Source of the DNA: Prevotella sp. UBA4341
Lineage (GTDB): Bacteria > Bacteroidota > Bacteroidia > Bacteroidales > Bacteroidaceae
DNA: 15,598 nt
Assembly (NCBI GenBank): GCA_002393705.1
Contig: DGTH01000176.1
Coordinates: 1 to 15,598 of the forward strand
Reading direction: 5' to 3'
The notes beneath the pieces were generated by a model. That model was not told the DNA's origin. It did not search any database and saw nothing but the letters and a program-made list of their open reading frames with translations. The first letter of the stretch is position 1, and every line of letters begins with the position of its first letter. Shown here in pieces: positions 6,975 to 14,952 of the stretch. The translations under genes were made by a program, and so were the position numbers.

Positions 6975-7874
6975 TTAACGTATGTTGCGCGGGTGGTGGT
7001 GTAATATTTCGTCACGTAGCGTCGTCACGTCTATGTGGGTGTAAATCTCGGTCGTTCCAATGTTTTCGTGACCTAACAGGGCTTGGATGACGCGCAGGTC
7101 GGCGCCTCCTTCCAGCAGTGCCGTGGCAAACGAGTGGCGCAGCGTGTGGGGCGATATGGTCTTCTGGATGCCGGCTTCCACGGCTTGTCGTTTTATCATG
7201 ATGAGTATCATGGTTCGCGTCAGGTGGGCTCCACGACGGTTCAGAAAGACGTAGTCCTCCTCTCCGGGCTTAATGTTCAGTTGCTTGCGGTCCATGAACC
7301 AGTAGTCCAGCTCCTTGATGGCTCGTTCGGAAATGGGGACCAGCCGTTCCTTTGAGCCCTTGCCGAAGACGCGTACGTACTGTTCCTCTACGTAGAGGTT
7401 CGAAATCTTCAGATTGACTAGTTCGCTGACGCGCAGTCCGCAGGAGAAGAGCACCTCAATGATGGCCCGGTTGCGCTGGCCTTCGGGCTTCGACAGGTCG
7501 ATGCTGGCCTCCAGGGCGTCAACCTCCTCGGTAGAAAGCACTTCGGGCAGGTGTTCGCCCAATACCGGCGACTCTAAGAGTTCCGAAGGGTCGTCGTCAC
7601 GCCAGCCGTCCATCTGCAAGAAGCGGAAGAAGGAGCGTACGCCGCTCAGGATGCGGCATTGTGAGCGCGGGCCTACGCCTATGTCGTGCAGTCCGCAGGC
7701 AAAAGTCTGAAGGTTGGAAAGCTCCACGTCAGCGATGCTGATCTGCTCGCGCTGCAGAAACTGTAGCAGCTTCTGCACGTCGCGCTGGTAGGCATCCAGC
7801 GTGTTGGCTGACATGTTGCGCTGCAGCTTCAGGTAGCGCACGTAGGCCCTCATGACGTTCTTGCTATCCTTCAT
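6975..7874 (-). CDS. xerD: Tyrosine recombinase XerD (chromosome dimer resolution)
   Basis: A 299-residue site-specific recombinase of the size and layout of XerC/XerD. The SAM-like core-binding domain covers about residues 5-90 and the catalytic domain about 110-290. All catalytic residues are visible: Arg148 (GLRVSEL), Lys172 (GKGSKERLVP), His243 and Arg246 (HTLRHSFA), His269 (LLGHENI) and nucleophile Tyr278 (TEIYTHI). XerD acts with a partner at dif near the terminus to resolve chromosome dimers. The length and full motif set argue against a phage or transposon integrase. It starts 12 bases after the response regulator stop. A GAGG five bases before the ATG is an unusual Shine-Dalgarno-like match for this phylum. 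It may be co-transcribed with the two-component genes. XerD over XerC is by resemblance only. Confidence 0.9.
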   Translation of the reverse strand: MKDSKNVMRAYVRYLKLQRNMSANTLDAYQRDVQKLLQFLQREQISIADVELSNLQTFACGLHDIGVGPRSQCRILSGVRSFFRFLQMDGWRDDDPSELLESPVLGEHLPEVLSTEEVDALEASIDLSKPEGQRNRAIIEVLFSCGLRVSELVNLKISNLYVEEQYVRVFGKGSKERLVPISERAIKELDYWFMDRKQLNIKPGEEDYVFLNRRGAHLTRTMILIMIKRQAVEAGIQKTISPHTLRHSFATALLEGGADLRVIQALLGHENIGTTEIYTHIDVTTLRDEILHHHPRNIR

Positions 7875-7886
7875 GCTTACCTCTTT

Positions 7887-8600
7887 TTATTTGGCTACCT
7901 TCCCGTTGAGGAACTGCTGAAAGGCTGGTTGGTATGCTTCCGTGACGTGGATAATCTCGTTGCCGATGTAGATACAGTCATTACGGTCAATGCTGCGTAT
8001 CTTGTCGAGTGCCACGATAAACGAGCGGTGGATCCGCAGGAAGCGGTCGGCTGGCAATGTCTCCTCGACGGCCTTCATGGTCATGTGAGTAATGAGTGGA
8101 CGGGGTTGTGAGAGCAGGTAGAACATGACGTAGTCCTTCATGCCGCCAACGTAGAGCAGGTCGTCGAGTTGCACTTGGCGCAGTTCGCCATCGACGCGGA
8201 TAAAGATGCCTCCTGAGCTGACTGCCGGATTCGGGCTTTCCTCTTTCTTCGGTATGCGCTGCTGAGCCTTCTCCACCGCCGCCAAGAACTTATGATAGCG
8301 CACGGGCTTCAGCAGAAAGTCGATAGCGCTGACCTCGTAGCTGTCAAAGGCATACTCTTTAAAGGCTGTCGTGAAGATAATCATGGTCTGGCTTGGCAGC
8401 ATGTGGGCCAGTTCTATGCCGTCCAGGTCGGGCATCTGTATGTCGAGGAACACCAGGTCGGCCGGTTTCTCCTTCAGGGCTGCTATGGCCTCTATGCTGT
8501 CGGTGTAGGCACCTACGAACTGCAACGCAGGTGTTCGTTCTACAAATGATTCCAGCAGTTTGACGGCCAGTGGCTCGTCGTCAACGATGATGCAGGTCAT
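7887..8600 (-). CDS. LytTR family DNA-binding response regulator
   Basis: A 237-residue response regulator. The receiver domain (residues 1-115) has the acidic pocket Asp7/Asp8, the phosphorylation site Asp53 in FLDIQMPDLDGIEL, the switch Thr77/Thr78 and Lys98 in FLLKPV. A short linker leads to a LytTR DNA-binding domain (about 131-233), recognisable by IFIRVDGEL, DLLYVGGMKDYVMF and FLRIHRSFIVALDKI. It would be phosphorylated by the kinase encoded immediately upstream. LytTR proteins bind pairs of direct repeats upstream of promoters. A pair with that geometry lies at 12219-12251, before this operon. The ATG at 8598-8600 follows a 28-base spacer made of family A repeat. The regulon cannot be read from this window. 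Confidence 0.95.
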   Translation of the reverse strand: MTCIIVDDEPLAVKLLESFVERTPALQFVGAYTDSIEAIAALKEKPADLVFLDIQMPDLDGIELAHMLPSQTMIIFTTAFKEYAFDSYEVSAIDFLLKPVRYHKFLAAVEKAQQRIPKKEESPNPAVSSGGIFIRVDGELRQVQLDDLLYVGGMKDYVMFYLLSQPRPLITHMTMKAVEETLPADRFLRIHRSFIVALDKIRSIDRNDCIYIGNEIIHVTEAYQPAFQQFLNGKVAK

Positions 8601-8603
8601 GAT

Positions 8604-8631
8604 GATTTTCGATTCACGGATTTTCGATTTA
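8604..8631 (-). repeat. Family A repeat between histidine kinase and response regulator
   Basis: On the plus strand the units are ATTTTCG, ATTCACGG and ATTTTCG, followed by ATTTA. This is the same family as before metK and DUF4271, with one base change in the middle unit. It fills nearly all of the 28-base spacer, and its outer end forms the TAA stop codon of the kinase (8629-8631). Confidence 0.88.
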
Positions 8632-9681
8632 AGTTTTGTTTGGTTCGCTGATGGTGATTCTTATCCGGAAGATGTTGTCCTCGGCGAGCGTCTGCTCCCA
8701 GGTGTAATGTCCCGGGTACATGAGGTCTAAGCGTCGGTGGGTGTTTTCCAGTCCGATGCCTGAGCCGCTGCGGTTCTGGCCGTCTTTGGGATAGTAGGTG
8801 TTTGCGCAGGTAAAGCAGATGTGCTCCGCATCGGCCCGTAGCGCGATGTCAATCCTTGACGTCCTGTTACTGCTCACGCCATGCTTAAAGGCATTCTCGA
8901 TGAGCGAGATGAAGAGTAGTGGGGGGATGGTCGTCTGAGGGGAGACCTCAGACCACTCGGTGCTGACCTCCAGCTTGTCATTATGGCGCAGGCGCATCAG
9001 CTCCGTGTAGTTCTGCATGAAGTCTATCTCTCCTCTTAGCGGTACGAGGGGCTTGTCTGTCTCGTACATGGCGTAGCGCAGCAGGTCGCTCAGCTGGGCA
9101 ATGGCATCCTGGGCAGCATCGCCGTCTATCTGCACAAGGCTTGAGATGTTGTTCAGTGTGTTGAAGAGGAAATGCGGATTAATTTGATTCTTCAGCCATG
9201 CCAGCTCTGCCTCGGTGTGTCTTTGCTGTTCTTCCTTCAGCTGTTGTTTCAGGCGTTGCGACCGTAGGTAGTTGCGCAGGCCGACGGTGGTGGCGACGGT
9301 GGCTGCGCAGAACAGCAGGTAGATAAACAAGCCCATGAAGAAGCCGATGTAGGCCATCTCGTTGTCCAGCGGGAACTTGCTGAAGTCAAGCTGGAATATC
9401 CAGTAGTTGGTCAGCAGAATGAGCACCACATTGCTGGCGATGAACTGCCAGCGGCGACCCTTGCTCCACAGCAAAGGCTCCAACAGGTAGAAGTTGACAA
9501 ACCACAAGAGGAGCGGGGCACGCAGCAGGCCGAACAGAATCCAGAACGTGGCTACGGCATTGTCCCATTTCTGCGTGAAAAAGAAAACTGACAGCACGGG
9601 CAGCAGCAGAAGTGCCGCCCATGCTGCTGCCTGTATGGTGAATAGCAGAACATTACTGCGGTAAAACCTGATTTTTCTCAT
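8629..9681 (-). CDS. LytS/YehU-type sensor histidine kinase
   Basis: A 350-residue inner-membrane kinase. Four hydrophobic segments (about 11-35, 46-70, 79-95, 112-135) form the sensor part, with no large periplasmic domain. A charged, probably coiled-coil linker (138-165) leads to the His_kinase domain, with the phosphorylated histidine expected at His170 in NQINPHFLFNTLNNISSL. The ATP-binding domain shows the N box at IENAFKHGV (Asn263) and the G box GSGIGLENTHRRL (306-318). It is the obvious partner of the LytTR regulator downstream. Its ATG overlaps the stop codon of the beta-barrel gene as ATGA, so its synthesis is tied to that of the outer-membrane protein. The signal sensed is unknown; the overlap suggests an outer-membrane link. 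Confidence 0.95.
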   Translation of the reverse strand: MRKIRFYRSNVLLFTIQAAAWAALLLLPVLSVFFFTQKWDNAVATFWILFGLLRAPLLLWFVNFYLLEPLLWSKGRRWQFIASNVVLILLTNYWIFQLDFSKFPLDNEMAYIGFFMGLFIYLLFCAATVATTVGLRNYLRSQRLKQQLKEEQQRHTEAELAWLKNQINPHFLFNTLNNISSLVQIDGDAAQDAIAQLSDLLRYAMYETDKPLVPLRGEIDFMQNYTELMRLRHNDKLEVSTEWSEVSPQTTIPPLLFISLIENAFKHGVSSNRTSRIDIALRADAEHICFTCANTYYPKDGQNRSGSGIGLENTHRRLDLMYPGHYTWEQTLAEDNIFRIRITISEPNKT

Positions 9682-12152
9682 TCCATTCCCACATTTGTAA
9701 TGCGCTCCTCGTTGCTCTGGTGTTCCATGTAGTCGCTCTGCACGCGGCTCTGGAACTGCTTCATCTGCTTCTTCGTGTTGCCGAAAGTAAAGCTGACGTT
9801 GAGTGACACGCTGCTGATGGGCACACGTATGAGCATGTGGTTAGTGAAGTCACGGCCGCAGCTGAAGGATTCGATTTCCAGGCGACCGCCTTTAGAGAGC
9901 CCTACGATGCCCTGCACGCCCACGGTCAGCTTGTCGTTGAAGAACGAGCGGTTGATGGAACCCGTCAGCAGGTTGAAGCCCGACGACCATCCCTGCAGCG
10001 TGTAGTTCTTGGTTGAGGTGATGGCGAAGAGGCTCAGCTTTAGGTCAGCAGGTAACGTCTGCTGGATGCCGGCCATGGCGTTGACCATCCAGCCGCTGTT
10101 ACGGGCGTCGAGCTCGTTGCTGCGCAGGTCTGTATAGCTCACGCCGCCGTTCATGAAGATGCGGGTGTTCTTGGCAGGCATCCACGAGCCATAGACATTC
10201 AGGCTGCTCAGGTTGCGCTTCACGATGTTGCCGTAGGTGGTGTGCAGCAGGTTGTCTTCATAAAAGTTGTATTGCTCTATAGCGTTGTCGCAGATGGCAT
10301 GGCTCAGTTTCACGTTCAGCATGAGTTTGGGGCTGTACATGTTATAGACCAGTCCGACGGTGTGCGACTTCTCCACGTCGAGGTCGGTGTTACCATAGCT
10401 GAGTGCTGTGGGGTTTGAGCGGTCGATGTAGGGGTTGAGATAGGAGATGCCCGGTCGTGAGATGCGCATGTTGTAGGTCAGTCCGATGTTGCTGGTCTGT
10501 GTCAGCGTATAGCTCAATGATGCCGAGGGCACCAGGTTGCCGTAGTTCTTCTTGAAGTCAAGGCCGTTGCCCAGTTTGTACTCCACGCTCTGCCATGTGT
10601 GCTCATAGCGCAGGCCGGTCTTCAGTCCTACTTTCCCAAAGTGCCCGTCGTACTCGGTGTATGCAGCAGCAATGGTGTTGTCGTGGTGATAGTCGCTGCT
10701 GAGGCTCTCGGTATAGATGTCGTTCAGATAGTACTTGGCATCAGAGTTCGACAGGCGTGCCGTCAGTTTGGCGCCGAAGTTCAGCTTGTGCAGAGAAGAA
10801 AACGGTGTGGTGAAGTCAGTCTGCAAGACGTGCTCCGTGGTGTGCTCGTTGTTGTCGGAATAGCGATTTGTCAGGTCAAACGTGGAGGGTACGGGAACCT
10901 GTCCGTTAGGGCTGAAGTTGCTCCACTGCTCGTTGTGGGAAGGCGAGGCACTTAGCTGGTACGTGATGGCCATCGAGCTGGTTCGCTCGGCATTGAAGAA
11001 CCGCTGGTAGTCGATGCTTCCGTTAAACGAGGTGCGCTTGTTGCGCATGGTCAGGTCGTTGGTGTAGCCGAACCCAGTGCTGCTACTAAAGACACCTCCG
11101 GTCATCGTTGTTACAGACGTTGCAGGATTTTTCAGGTTAAACTGTGTAAGGGAAAGCATGACGTTCATGGAGCTCATAGAGTCCAGTTCGTAGCCCATGT
11201 TCAGGGAGCCCATTAGGAAGGGAGTCTTAGTGTCTGTCTTGCTTTTGGTGATGATGGACGAAGGCGTCGGCCCTAACTGTTCCTGTTCCATGGTGACGTC
11301 AGACTCACCGGGCTTGCCGTAGTTGTACATGACGTTGGCGCTATACGAGAACTTGCCCTGCTGCCCATTGACGAAACCGCCGGCACCCAGGCTCTTCGTG
11401 CCTACGTTGCCACGGATAGTGGCATTGTATCCGTTCAGACTGGCCTGCGCCTGTGGTGTCTTGTTCATGACGATGTTCAGCACGCCGCCTGTTCCCTCGG
11501 CGTCGTAGGCAGCACCAGGGTTGGTGATGACCTCAATGTTCTTGACGGCCGTGGCGGGCATGTTCTTGAATATCATGCTGGCGTTCTGCGAGAACATGGC
11601 ATTGGGCTTGCCGTCAACATAGACCTTGAAGTTCGACTGGCCGTTCACGGTGATGTTGTCCTGTCCGTCAACCGTCACCATGGGCACTTTGCGTAGCATG
11701 TCGAGCACGGTGTTGGTCTTCGAGTCCTCATCCTCGGCAACGTTGTACGTCATTTTGTCGGTCTCCATCTTCACCAACGGCTTTTGTGCCACAACCTCGA
11801 CGGCACCCAGGGCTTGGTTGTCGTCCTGCAGCAGAATGGTGCCAAGATCGAGTGTCGGCTGTCCGTTAAGGGAGAAGCTGACGGTGCGTACTTGTTTTCC
11901 TACACTGCTGACGGTCATGGTGAAACTGCCTTTGCCATTGACCTCCTGGCGGATGTTTCCGTCGAGGTCAGACACTGACATGGCGAAAGGCTTGGTCATG
12001 TTACCATTCTTATATACGCGTATGGTAGCGTATGGTTCCGTTTCCTGAGTCAAAGAGTCACGTAGTAAACCCTTGACAATGGTGGTTTGTGCGGTAGCAG
12101 GCAGGACCATCATGATGGTTAGAACTGCCAGGATAGTTTTTAATGTCTTCAT
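9678..12152 (-). CDS. Outer-membrane beta-barrel protein, TonB-receptor-like (OMP_b-brl_3 type)
   Basis: An 824-residue protein with a signal peptide cut probably after ATA (residues 19-21). It continues with a carboxypeptidase-regulatory-like beta-sandwich (about 24-110), a TonB-box-like VEVVAQKP (118-125), a plug domain (about 140-232, including NFKVYVDGKPNAMF and the NPGAAYDAEGTGGVLNIVMN end), and a long barrel to about residue 790 with the alternating aromatic/polar pattern of outer-membrane strands. The last 30 or so residues are polar and charged, beyond the last likely strand. This is the layout of the outer-membrane beta-barrel family related to TonB-dependent receptors. No SusD-like partner or enzyme genes are adjacent, so a polysaccharide locus is not indicated. 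It is translationally coupled to the histidine kinase. Ligand unknown. Confidence 0.9.
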   Translation of the reverse strand: MKTLKTILAVLTIMMVLPATAQTTIVKGLLRDSLTQETEPYATIRVYKNGNMTKPFAMSVSDLDGNIRQEVNGKGSFTMTVSSVGKQVRTVSFSLNGQPTLDLGTILLQDDNQALGAVEVVAQKPLVKMETDKMTYNVAEDEDSKTNTVLDMLRKVPMVTVDGQDNITVNGQSNFKVYVDGKPNAMFSQNASMIFKNMPATAVKNIEVITNPGAAYDAEGTGGVLNIVMNKTPQAQASLNGYNATIRGNVGTKSLGAGGFVNGQQGKFSYSANVMYNYGKPGESDVTMEQEQLGPTPSSIITKSKTDTKTPFLMGSLNMGYELDSMSSMNVMLSLTQFNLKNPATSVTTMTGGVFSSSTGFGYTNDLTMRNKRTSFNGSIDYQRFFNAERTSSMAITYQLSASPSHNEQWSNFSPNGQVPVPSTFDLTNRYSDNNEHTTEHVLQTDFTTPFSSLHKLNFGAKLTARLSNSDAKYYLNDIYTESLSSDYHHDNTIAAAYTEYDGHFGKVGLKTGLRYEHTWQSVEYKLGNGLDFKKNYGNLVPSASLSYTLTQTSNIGLTYNMRISRPGISYLNPYIDRSNPTALSYGNTDLDVEKSHTVGLVYNMYSPKLMLNVKLSHAICDNAIEQYNFYEDNLLHTTYGNIVKRNLSSLNVYGSWMPAKNTRIFMNGGVSYTDLRSNELDARNSGWMVNAMAGIQQTLPADLKLSLFAITSTKNYTLQGWSSGFNLLTGSINRSFFNDKLTVGVQGIVGLSKGGRLEIESFSCGRDFTNHMLIRVPISSVSLNVSFTFGNTKKQMKQFQSRVQSDYMEHQSNEERITNVGME

Positions 12153-12181
12153 TTTTTTGCGTCTTGTTGATTACTTCGTCG

Positions 12182-12213
12182 CAAAGGTAGGGTAAAAAAC
12201 TACAGCCACCAAA
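12182..12213 (-). promoter_or_regulatory. Promoter of the beta-barrel/two-component operon
   Basis: On the minus strand TACCTTTG (12182-12189) matches the TAnnTTTG element. TTTG (12210-12213) lies 20 bases upstream, the expected -33 spacing in Bacteroidota. The start of transcription should be near 12175, giving a leader of about 22 bases before the ATG at 12150-12152. The -7 element is identical to that of metK. Confidence 0.8.
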
Positions 12214-12218
12214 CGTTT

Positions 12219-12251
12219 TTCGACGACTTGCTGCATATTCTTCGACCACTT
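12219..12251 (-). promoter_or_regulatory. Candidate LytTR operator: paired 11-base direct repeats
   Basis: On the minus strand AAGTGGTCGAA (12241-12251) and AAGTCGTCGAA (12219-12229) match at 10 of 11 bases. An 11-base spacer puts their starts exactly 22 bases, about two helical turns, apart. The downstream copy ends 5 bases before the -33 element. Known LytTR regulators bind two imperfect direct repeats with this spacing, and a LytTR regulator is the third gene of the operon. That it binds here is inference. The rest of the 156-base gap between rseP and this operon (12252-12308) shows nothing I recognise, including no clear terminator. Confidence 0.55.
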
Positions 12252-12308
12252 CAAGACCAGGTATCTGATTCTTTCTGGCAGGAGGAGTTATTAGCCTTTC
12301 TCTCTTTT

Positions 12309-13745
12309 TTACATGTAGCCCAGCCATCTGAGGATATCGTTCAGGTTGGCAACGACCATGAGCAGAATGAGCAGTCCGAAGCCTACATATTCGGCCTTGA
12401 TGAGGAAGTCCTCTGAAGGCTTGCGGCGGGTCACCATCTCGTAGATGAGGAAGAGCACGTGTCCGCCGTCGAGTGCCGGAATGGGCAGAATGTTCATGAA
12501 GGCCAGGATGATGGAGAGGAAGGCCGTCATTTCCCAGAAACGGTGCCAGTCCCACGTGGCGGGGAAGAGACTGCCTATGGCTCCGAAACCGCCGAGCGAC
12601 TTAAAGCCCTTCGAGGTGAAGACGTACTTCAGGTCGCTGACGTACGAGCTCAGCGTGTGGGCTCCGTGGGCGATGCCTGCGGGGAACGACGCCAGGAAGC
12701 TGTACTCCTCGTGGTGCTGCTTGTAATCGACGTAGGGGTTGTGGAAGAAGGCTCCCAGGCCGAGCCGGTCTTTCTCCAGGGTGGTCAGCTGTATGCGCAG
12801 CGTGTCGAGCGTCTCGGCTCCTGCATGCTGCACGACGAGGGTGGCTGTGGGAAGGGGGGCCTTCAGCTCCAGCTGTTCGCCATTGGCTTTTGGCTCTTGG
12901 CTGTTATAGACGTCCTCCATGATGCCTATCTGGTCGGTTATTTCGTTCCACGAGCTGATGGCCACGCCGTTGACGCTCACCACGGTGTCGCCCTTGCGCA
13001 GTCCGGCTTTCGCGGGGTTGGTGCCGGCAGCTACGCTATCGACCAGTGCCGGCATAAACGGCATGGCGAAGGCCGGTGTCTCGCTGATCATGTTGAGCAG
13101 GTCCAGGTTGCCGGGGGTCTTGACGACGACCTCTTTGCCACTTCGCAGCACGGTCACCTCCTGGGCGTTCGATATGGAGCGCAGCGCGTCGCTCAGGGCA
13201 GAGCCCCACTCCAGCGACTTGATGGGTTCGCCGTCGGCCATGATGGGAATGTCGTGGTCCTGAAAACCTAAGGCCTTGGCCTCCTTGTTGAACTTCATGC
13301 CCATGGTGGTGTTGCGGGCGGGAATGTAGGTGTCGCCCCACCAGAAGAGCACCATCGAGTAGATGAACAAGGCCAGCAGGAAGTTGACCAGCACGCCGCC
13401 AATCATGATGAGCAGGCGCTGCCAGGCCGGCTTGGCCCGGAACTCCCATGGCTGCACGGGCTGTGCCATTTGTTCCTTGTCGAAACTCTCGTCTATCATG
13501 CCTGCTATCTTGCAGTAGCCGCCTAAGGGCAGCCAGCCCACGCCGTACTGCGTGTCGCTCTTCTTGGGTTTGAACTTCAACAGGCTGCCGTCCCACTTCC
13601 AGATGCTGGGGTCGAAGAACAGGTAGAACTTCTCAACGCGCACGCCGAAAAGCTTGGAGAAGAAGAAGTGGCCACCTTCGTGCAGCAGCACGAGGATGCT
13701 GATGGCCAACATGAACTGTAATACTCTGATTAAAAATACTTCCAC
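12309..13745 (-). CDS. rseP: Site-2 intramembrane zinc protease RseP
   Basis: A 478-residue inner-membrane protease of the S2P family. The zinc motif HEGGH is at residues 22-26 in the first transmembrane helix (about 8-32). A second hydrophobic segment lies at about 111-135. A PDZ domain is recognisable at about 225-295 (GLRKGDTVVSVNG at 248-260). The second catalytic motif, NILPIPALDGGH (418-429, Asp426), is in the C-terminal membrane part, followed by a last helix (about 453-468). In other bacteria RseP cleaves anti-sigma factors and leftover signal peptides in the membrane. The start is GTG at 13743-13745: MEVFLIRVLQ matches the Bacteroides N-terminus, and an in-frame TAA lies just upstream. 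It follows dxr after a 40-base spacer partly made of family A repeat. Confidence 0.95.
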   Translation of the reverse strand: MEVFLIRVLQFMLAISILVLLHEGGHFFFSKLFGVRVEKFYLFFDPSIWKWDGSLLKFKPKKSDTQYGVGWLPLGGYCKIAGMIDESFDKEQMAQPVQPWEFRAKPAWQRLLIMIGGVLVNFLLALFIYSMVLFWWGDTYIPARNTTMGMKFNKEAKALGFQDHDIPIMADGEPIKSLEWGSALSDALRSISNAQEVTVLRSGKEVVVKTPGNLDLLNMISETPAFAMPFMPALVDSVAAGTNPAKAGLRKGDTVVSVNGVAISSWNEITDQIGIMEDVYNSQEPKANGEQLELKAPLPTATLVVQHAGAETLDTLRIQLTTLEKDRLGLGAFFHNPYVDYKQHHEEYSFLASFPAGIAHGAHTLSSYVSDLKYVFTSKGFKSLGGFGAIGSLFPATWDWHRFWEMTAFLSIILAFMNILPIPALDGGHVLFLIYEMVTRRKPSEDFLIKAEYVGFGLLILLMVVANLNDILRWLGYM

Positions 13746-13755
13746 TTTTGTTATT

Positions 13756-13774
13756 ATTTACGATTTACGGATTT
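13756..13774 (-). repeat. Short family A repeat between dxr and rseP
   Basis: Two units plus a partial one: ATTTACG, ATTTACGG, ATTT on the plus strand, between the dxr stop and the GTG start of rseP. The coding-strand sequence continues as AATAACAAAA before the start codon, similar to the AACAAAG and AAAACAAG ends at the other family A sites. Confidence 0.8.
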
Positions 13775-13785
13775 TTAATTTTAAT

Positions 13786-14952
13786 TCAGCTCTCTACGGC
13801 TCCTATTAGCTCTGCCGCCACGCGCCGGGCCTCGCGGTCGGTCTCTACATAAACGTCGTAGGTAGGGTTCTTGTCGAAGCCGACGCGCTGCATGGTCTGC
13901 TCGATGACCTCACCCATTCGGAGGAACGGGCAGCGGTCTTCCAGGAAGGCACGATTGACCACCTCGTTGGCGGCGTTGACAATGCAGGGCATGTTGCCGC
14001 CTTGGTTGATGGCCTCGAAGGCCAGTGCCAGACAGCGGAACTTCCCAAGGTCGGGCTCGAAGAACTCCAGGGGCTGCCGGAACAGGTCCAGACGCTCGCC
14101 GCTCAGCGGCAGTCGCTGCGGGAAGGAGAAGGCGTATTGTATGGGCAGTCGCATGTCGGGCACGCCTAACTGAGCCTTCACGGCACCATCCTGGAACTGC
14201 ACGGCCGAGTGGACGATGCTTTGCGGGTGGACGAGGACCTGAATCTGCCGGGCCTGCACGCCGAAGAGCCACTTGGCCTCAATGACCTCGAAGCCCTTGT
14301 TCATCATCGTGGCCGAGTCGATGGTAATCTTGGCGCCCATATCCCACGTGGGGTGGCGCAGGGCGTCGGCCTTGGTGACGCTTTCGAGCTGCTCCATCGA
14401 GAACTTGCGGAAGGGACCGCCCGACGCCGTGAGCAGAATCTTCTCTATGGGGTTGTGGTCTTCGCCTATGAGACTCTGGAAGATGGCCGAGTGTTCGCTG
14501 TCAACGGGCAGTATGGGCACGCGGAAGTCTTGCGCCAGCTGGCAGATGAGCTCGCCGGCCACGACAAGCGTCTCCTTGTTGGCCAGGGCTATGGCCTTGC
14601 GGGCACGTATGGCCCTGATGGTGGGCGACAGTCCGGCAAAGCCCACCATGGCGGTGAGCACCATGTCGATGGGCGAGGCCTCTACTATCTCGTCGAGCGC
14701 CCGTGGGCCGGCATATACCTTGATGTCGGGCTGGTCGCTCAGCAGCTGCTTCAGTCGCGGGTAGTGCTGCTCGTTGGCAATGACCACGGCGGCGGGCTTG
14801 AAGCGGCGGGCCTGTTCGGCCAGCTGCTCTACGCGGTTGTTAGCCGTCAGCGCATAGACCTCGTACAAGTCCGAGTGTTCCTCAATGACCTGCAGGGCCT
14901 GCGTGCCTATGGAGCCCGTCGAGCCGAGTATACATATCTGTTTCTTTTTCAT
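13786..14952 (-). CDS. dxr: 1-deoxy-D-xylulose 5-phosphate reductoisomerase
   Basis: A 388-residue cytoplasmic enzyme that converts deoxyxylulose phosphate to methylerythritol phosphate using NADPH, the committed step of the MEP isoprenoid pathway. The NADPH-binding GSTGSIGTQALQVI is at 10-23 and ALANKETLVVAG at 122-133. The metal ligands are Asp151 and Glu153 in VDSEHSAIFQ and Glu222 in NKGFEVIEAKWLFG. Substrate-loop residues lie in ASGGPFR (176-182), His200 in RHPTWDMG and His242 in VHPQSIVHSAV. Length and motif order are those of the family. Its ATG overlaps the rimM stop as ATGA, so the two are probably translationally coupled. rseP follows after 40 bases; this rimM-dxr-rseP order is familiar in Bacteroidales. 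Confidence 0.98.
   Translation of the reverse strand: MKKKQICILGSTGSIGTQALQVIEEHSDLYEVYALTANNRVEQLAEQARRFKPAAVVIANEQHYPRLKQLLSDQPDIKVYAGPRALDEIVEASPIDMVLTAMVGFAGLSPTIRAIRARKAIALANKETLVVAGELICQLAQDFRVPILPVDSEHSAIFQSLIGEDHNPIEKILLTASGGPFRKFSMEQLESVTKADALRHPTWDMGAKITIDSATMMNKGFEVIEAKWLFGVQARQIQVLVHPQSIVHSAVQFQDGAVKAQLGVPDMRLPIQYAFSFPQRLPLSGERLDLFRQPLEFFEPDLGKFRCLALAFEAINQGGNMPCIVNAANEVVNRAFLEDRCPFLRMGEVIEQTMQRVGFDKNPTYDVYVETDREARRVAAELIGAVES

Noticed and set aside
9678..12152. SusC of a polysaccharide utilisation locus
   Set aside because: No SusD-like lipoprotein, glycoside hydrolase or hybrid two-component gene is adjacent, and the protein is shorter than typical SusC and resembles the smaller barrel family.
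12153..12308. Small gene or terminator in the rseP/beta-barrel gap
   Set aside because: No open frame with a plausible start was found apart from read-through shadow frames, and no hairpin stronger than 4-5 base pairs. The gap is explained by the promoter and the direct repeats.
12459..13271. Plus-strand open frame of 270 codons
   Set aside because: Antisense to rseP, valine- and glycine-rich without motifs; a shadow of the GC-rich third positions of rseP.
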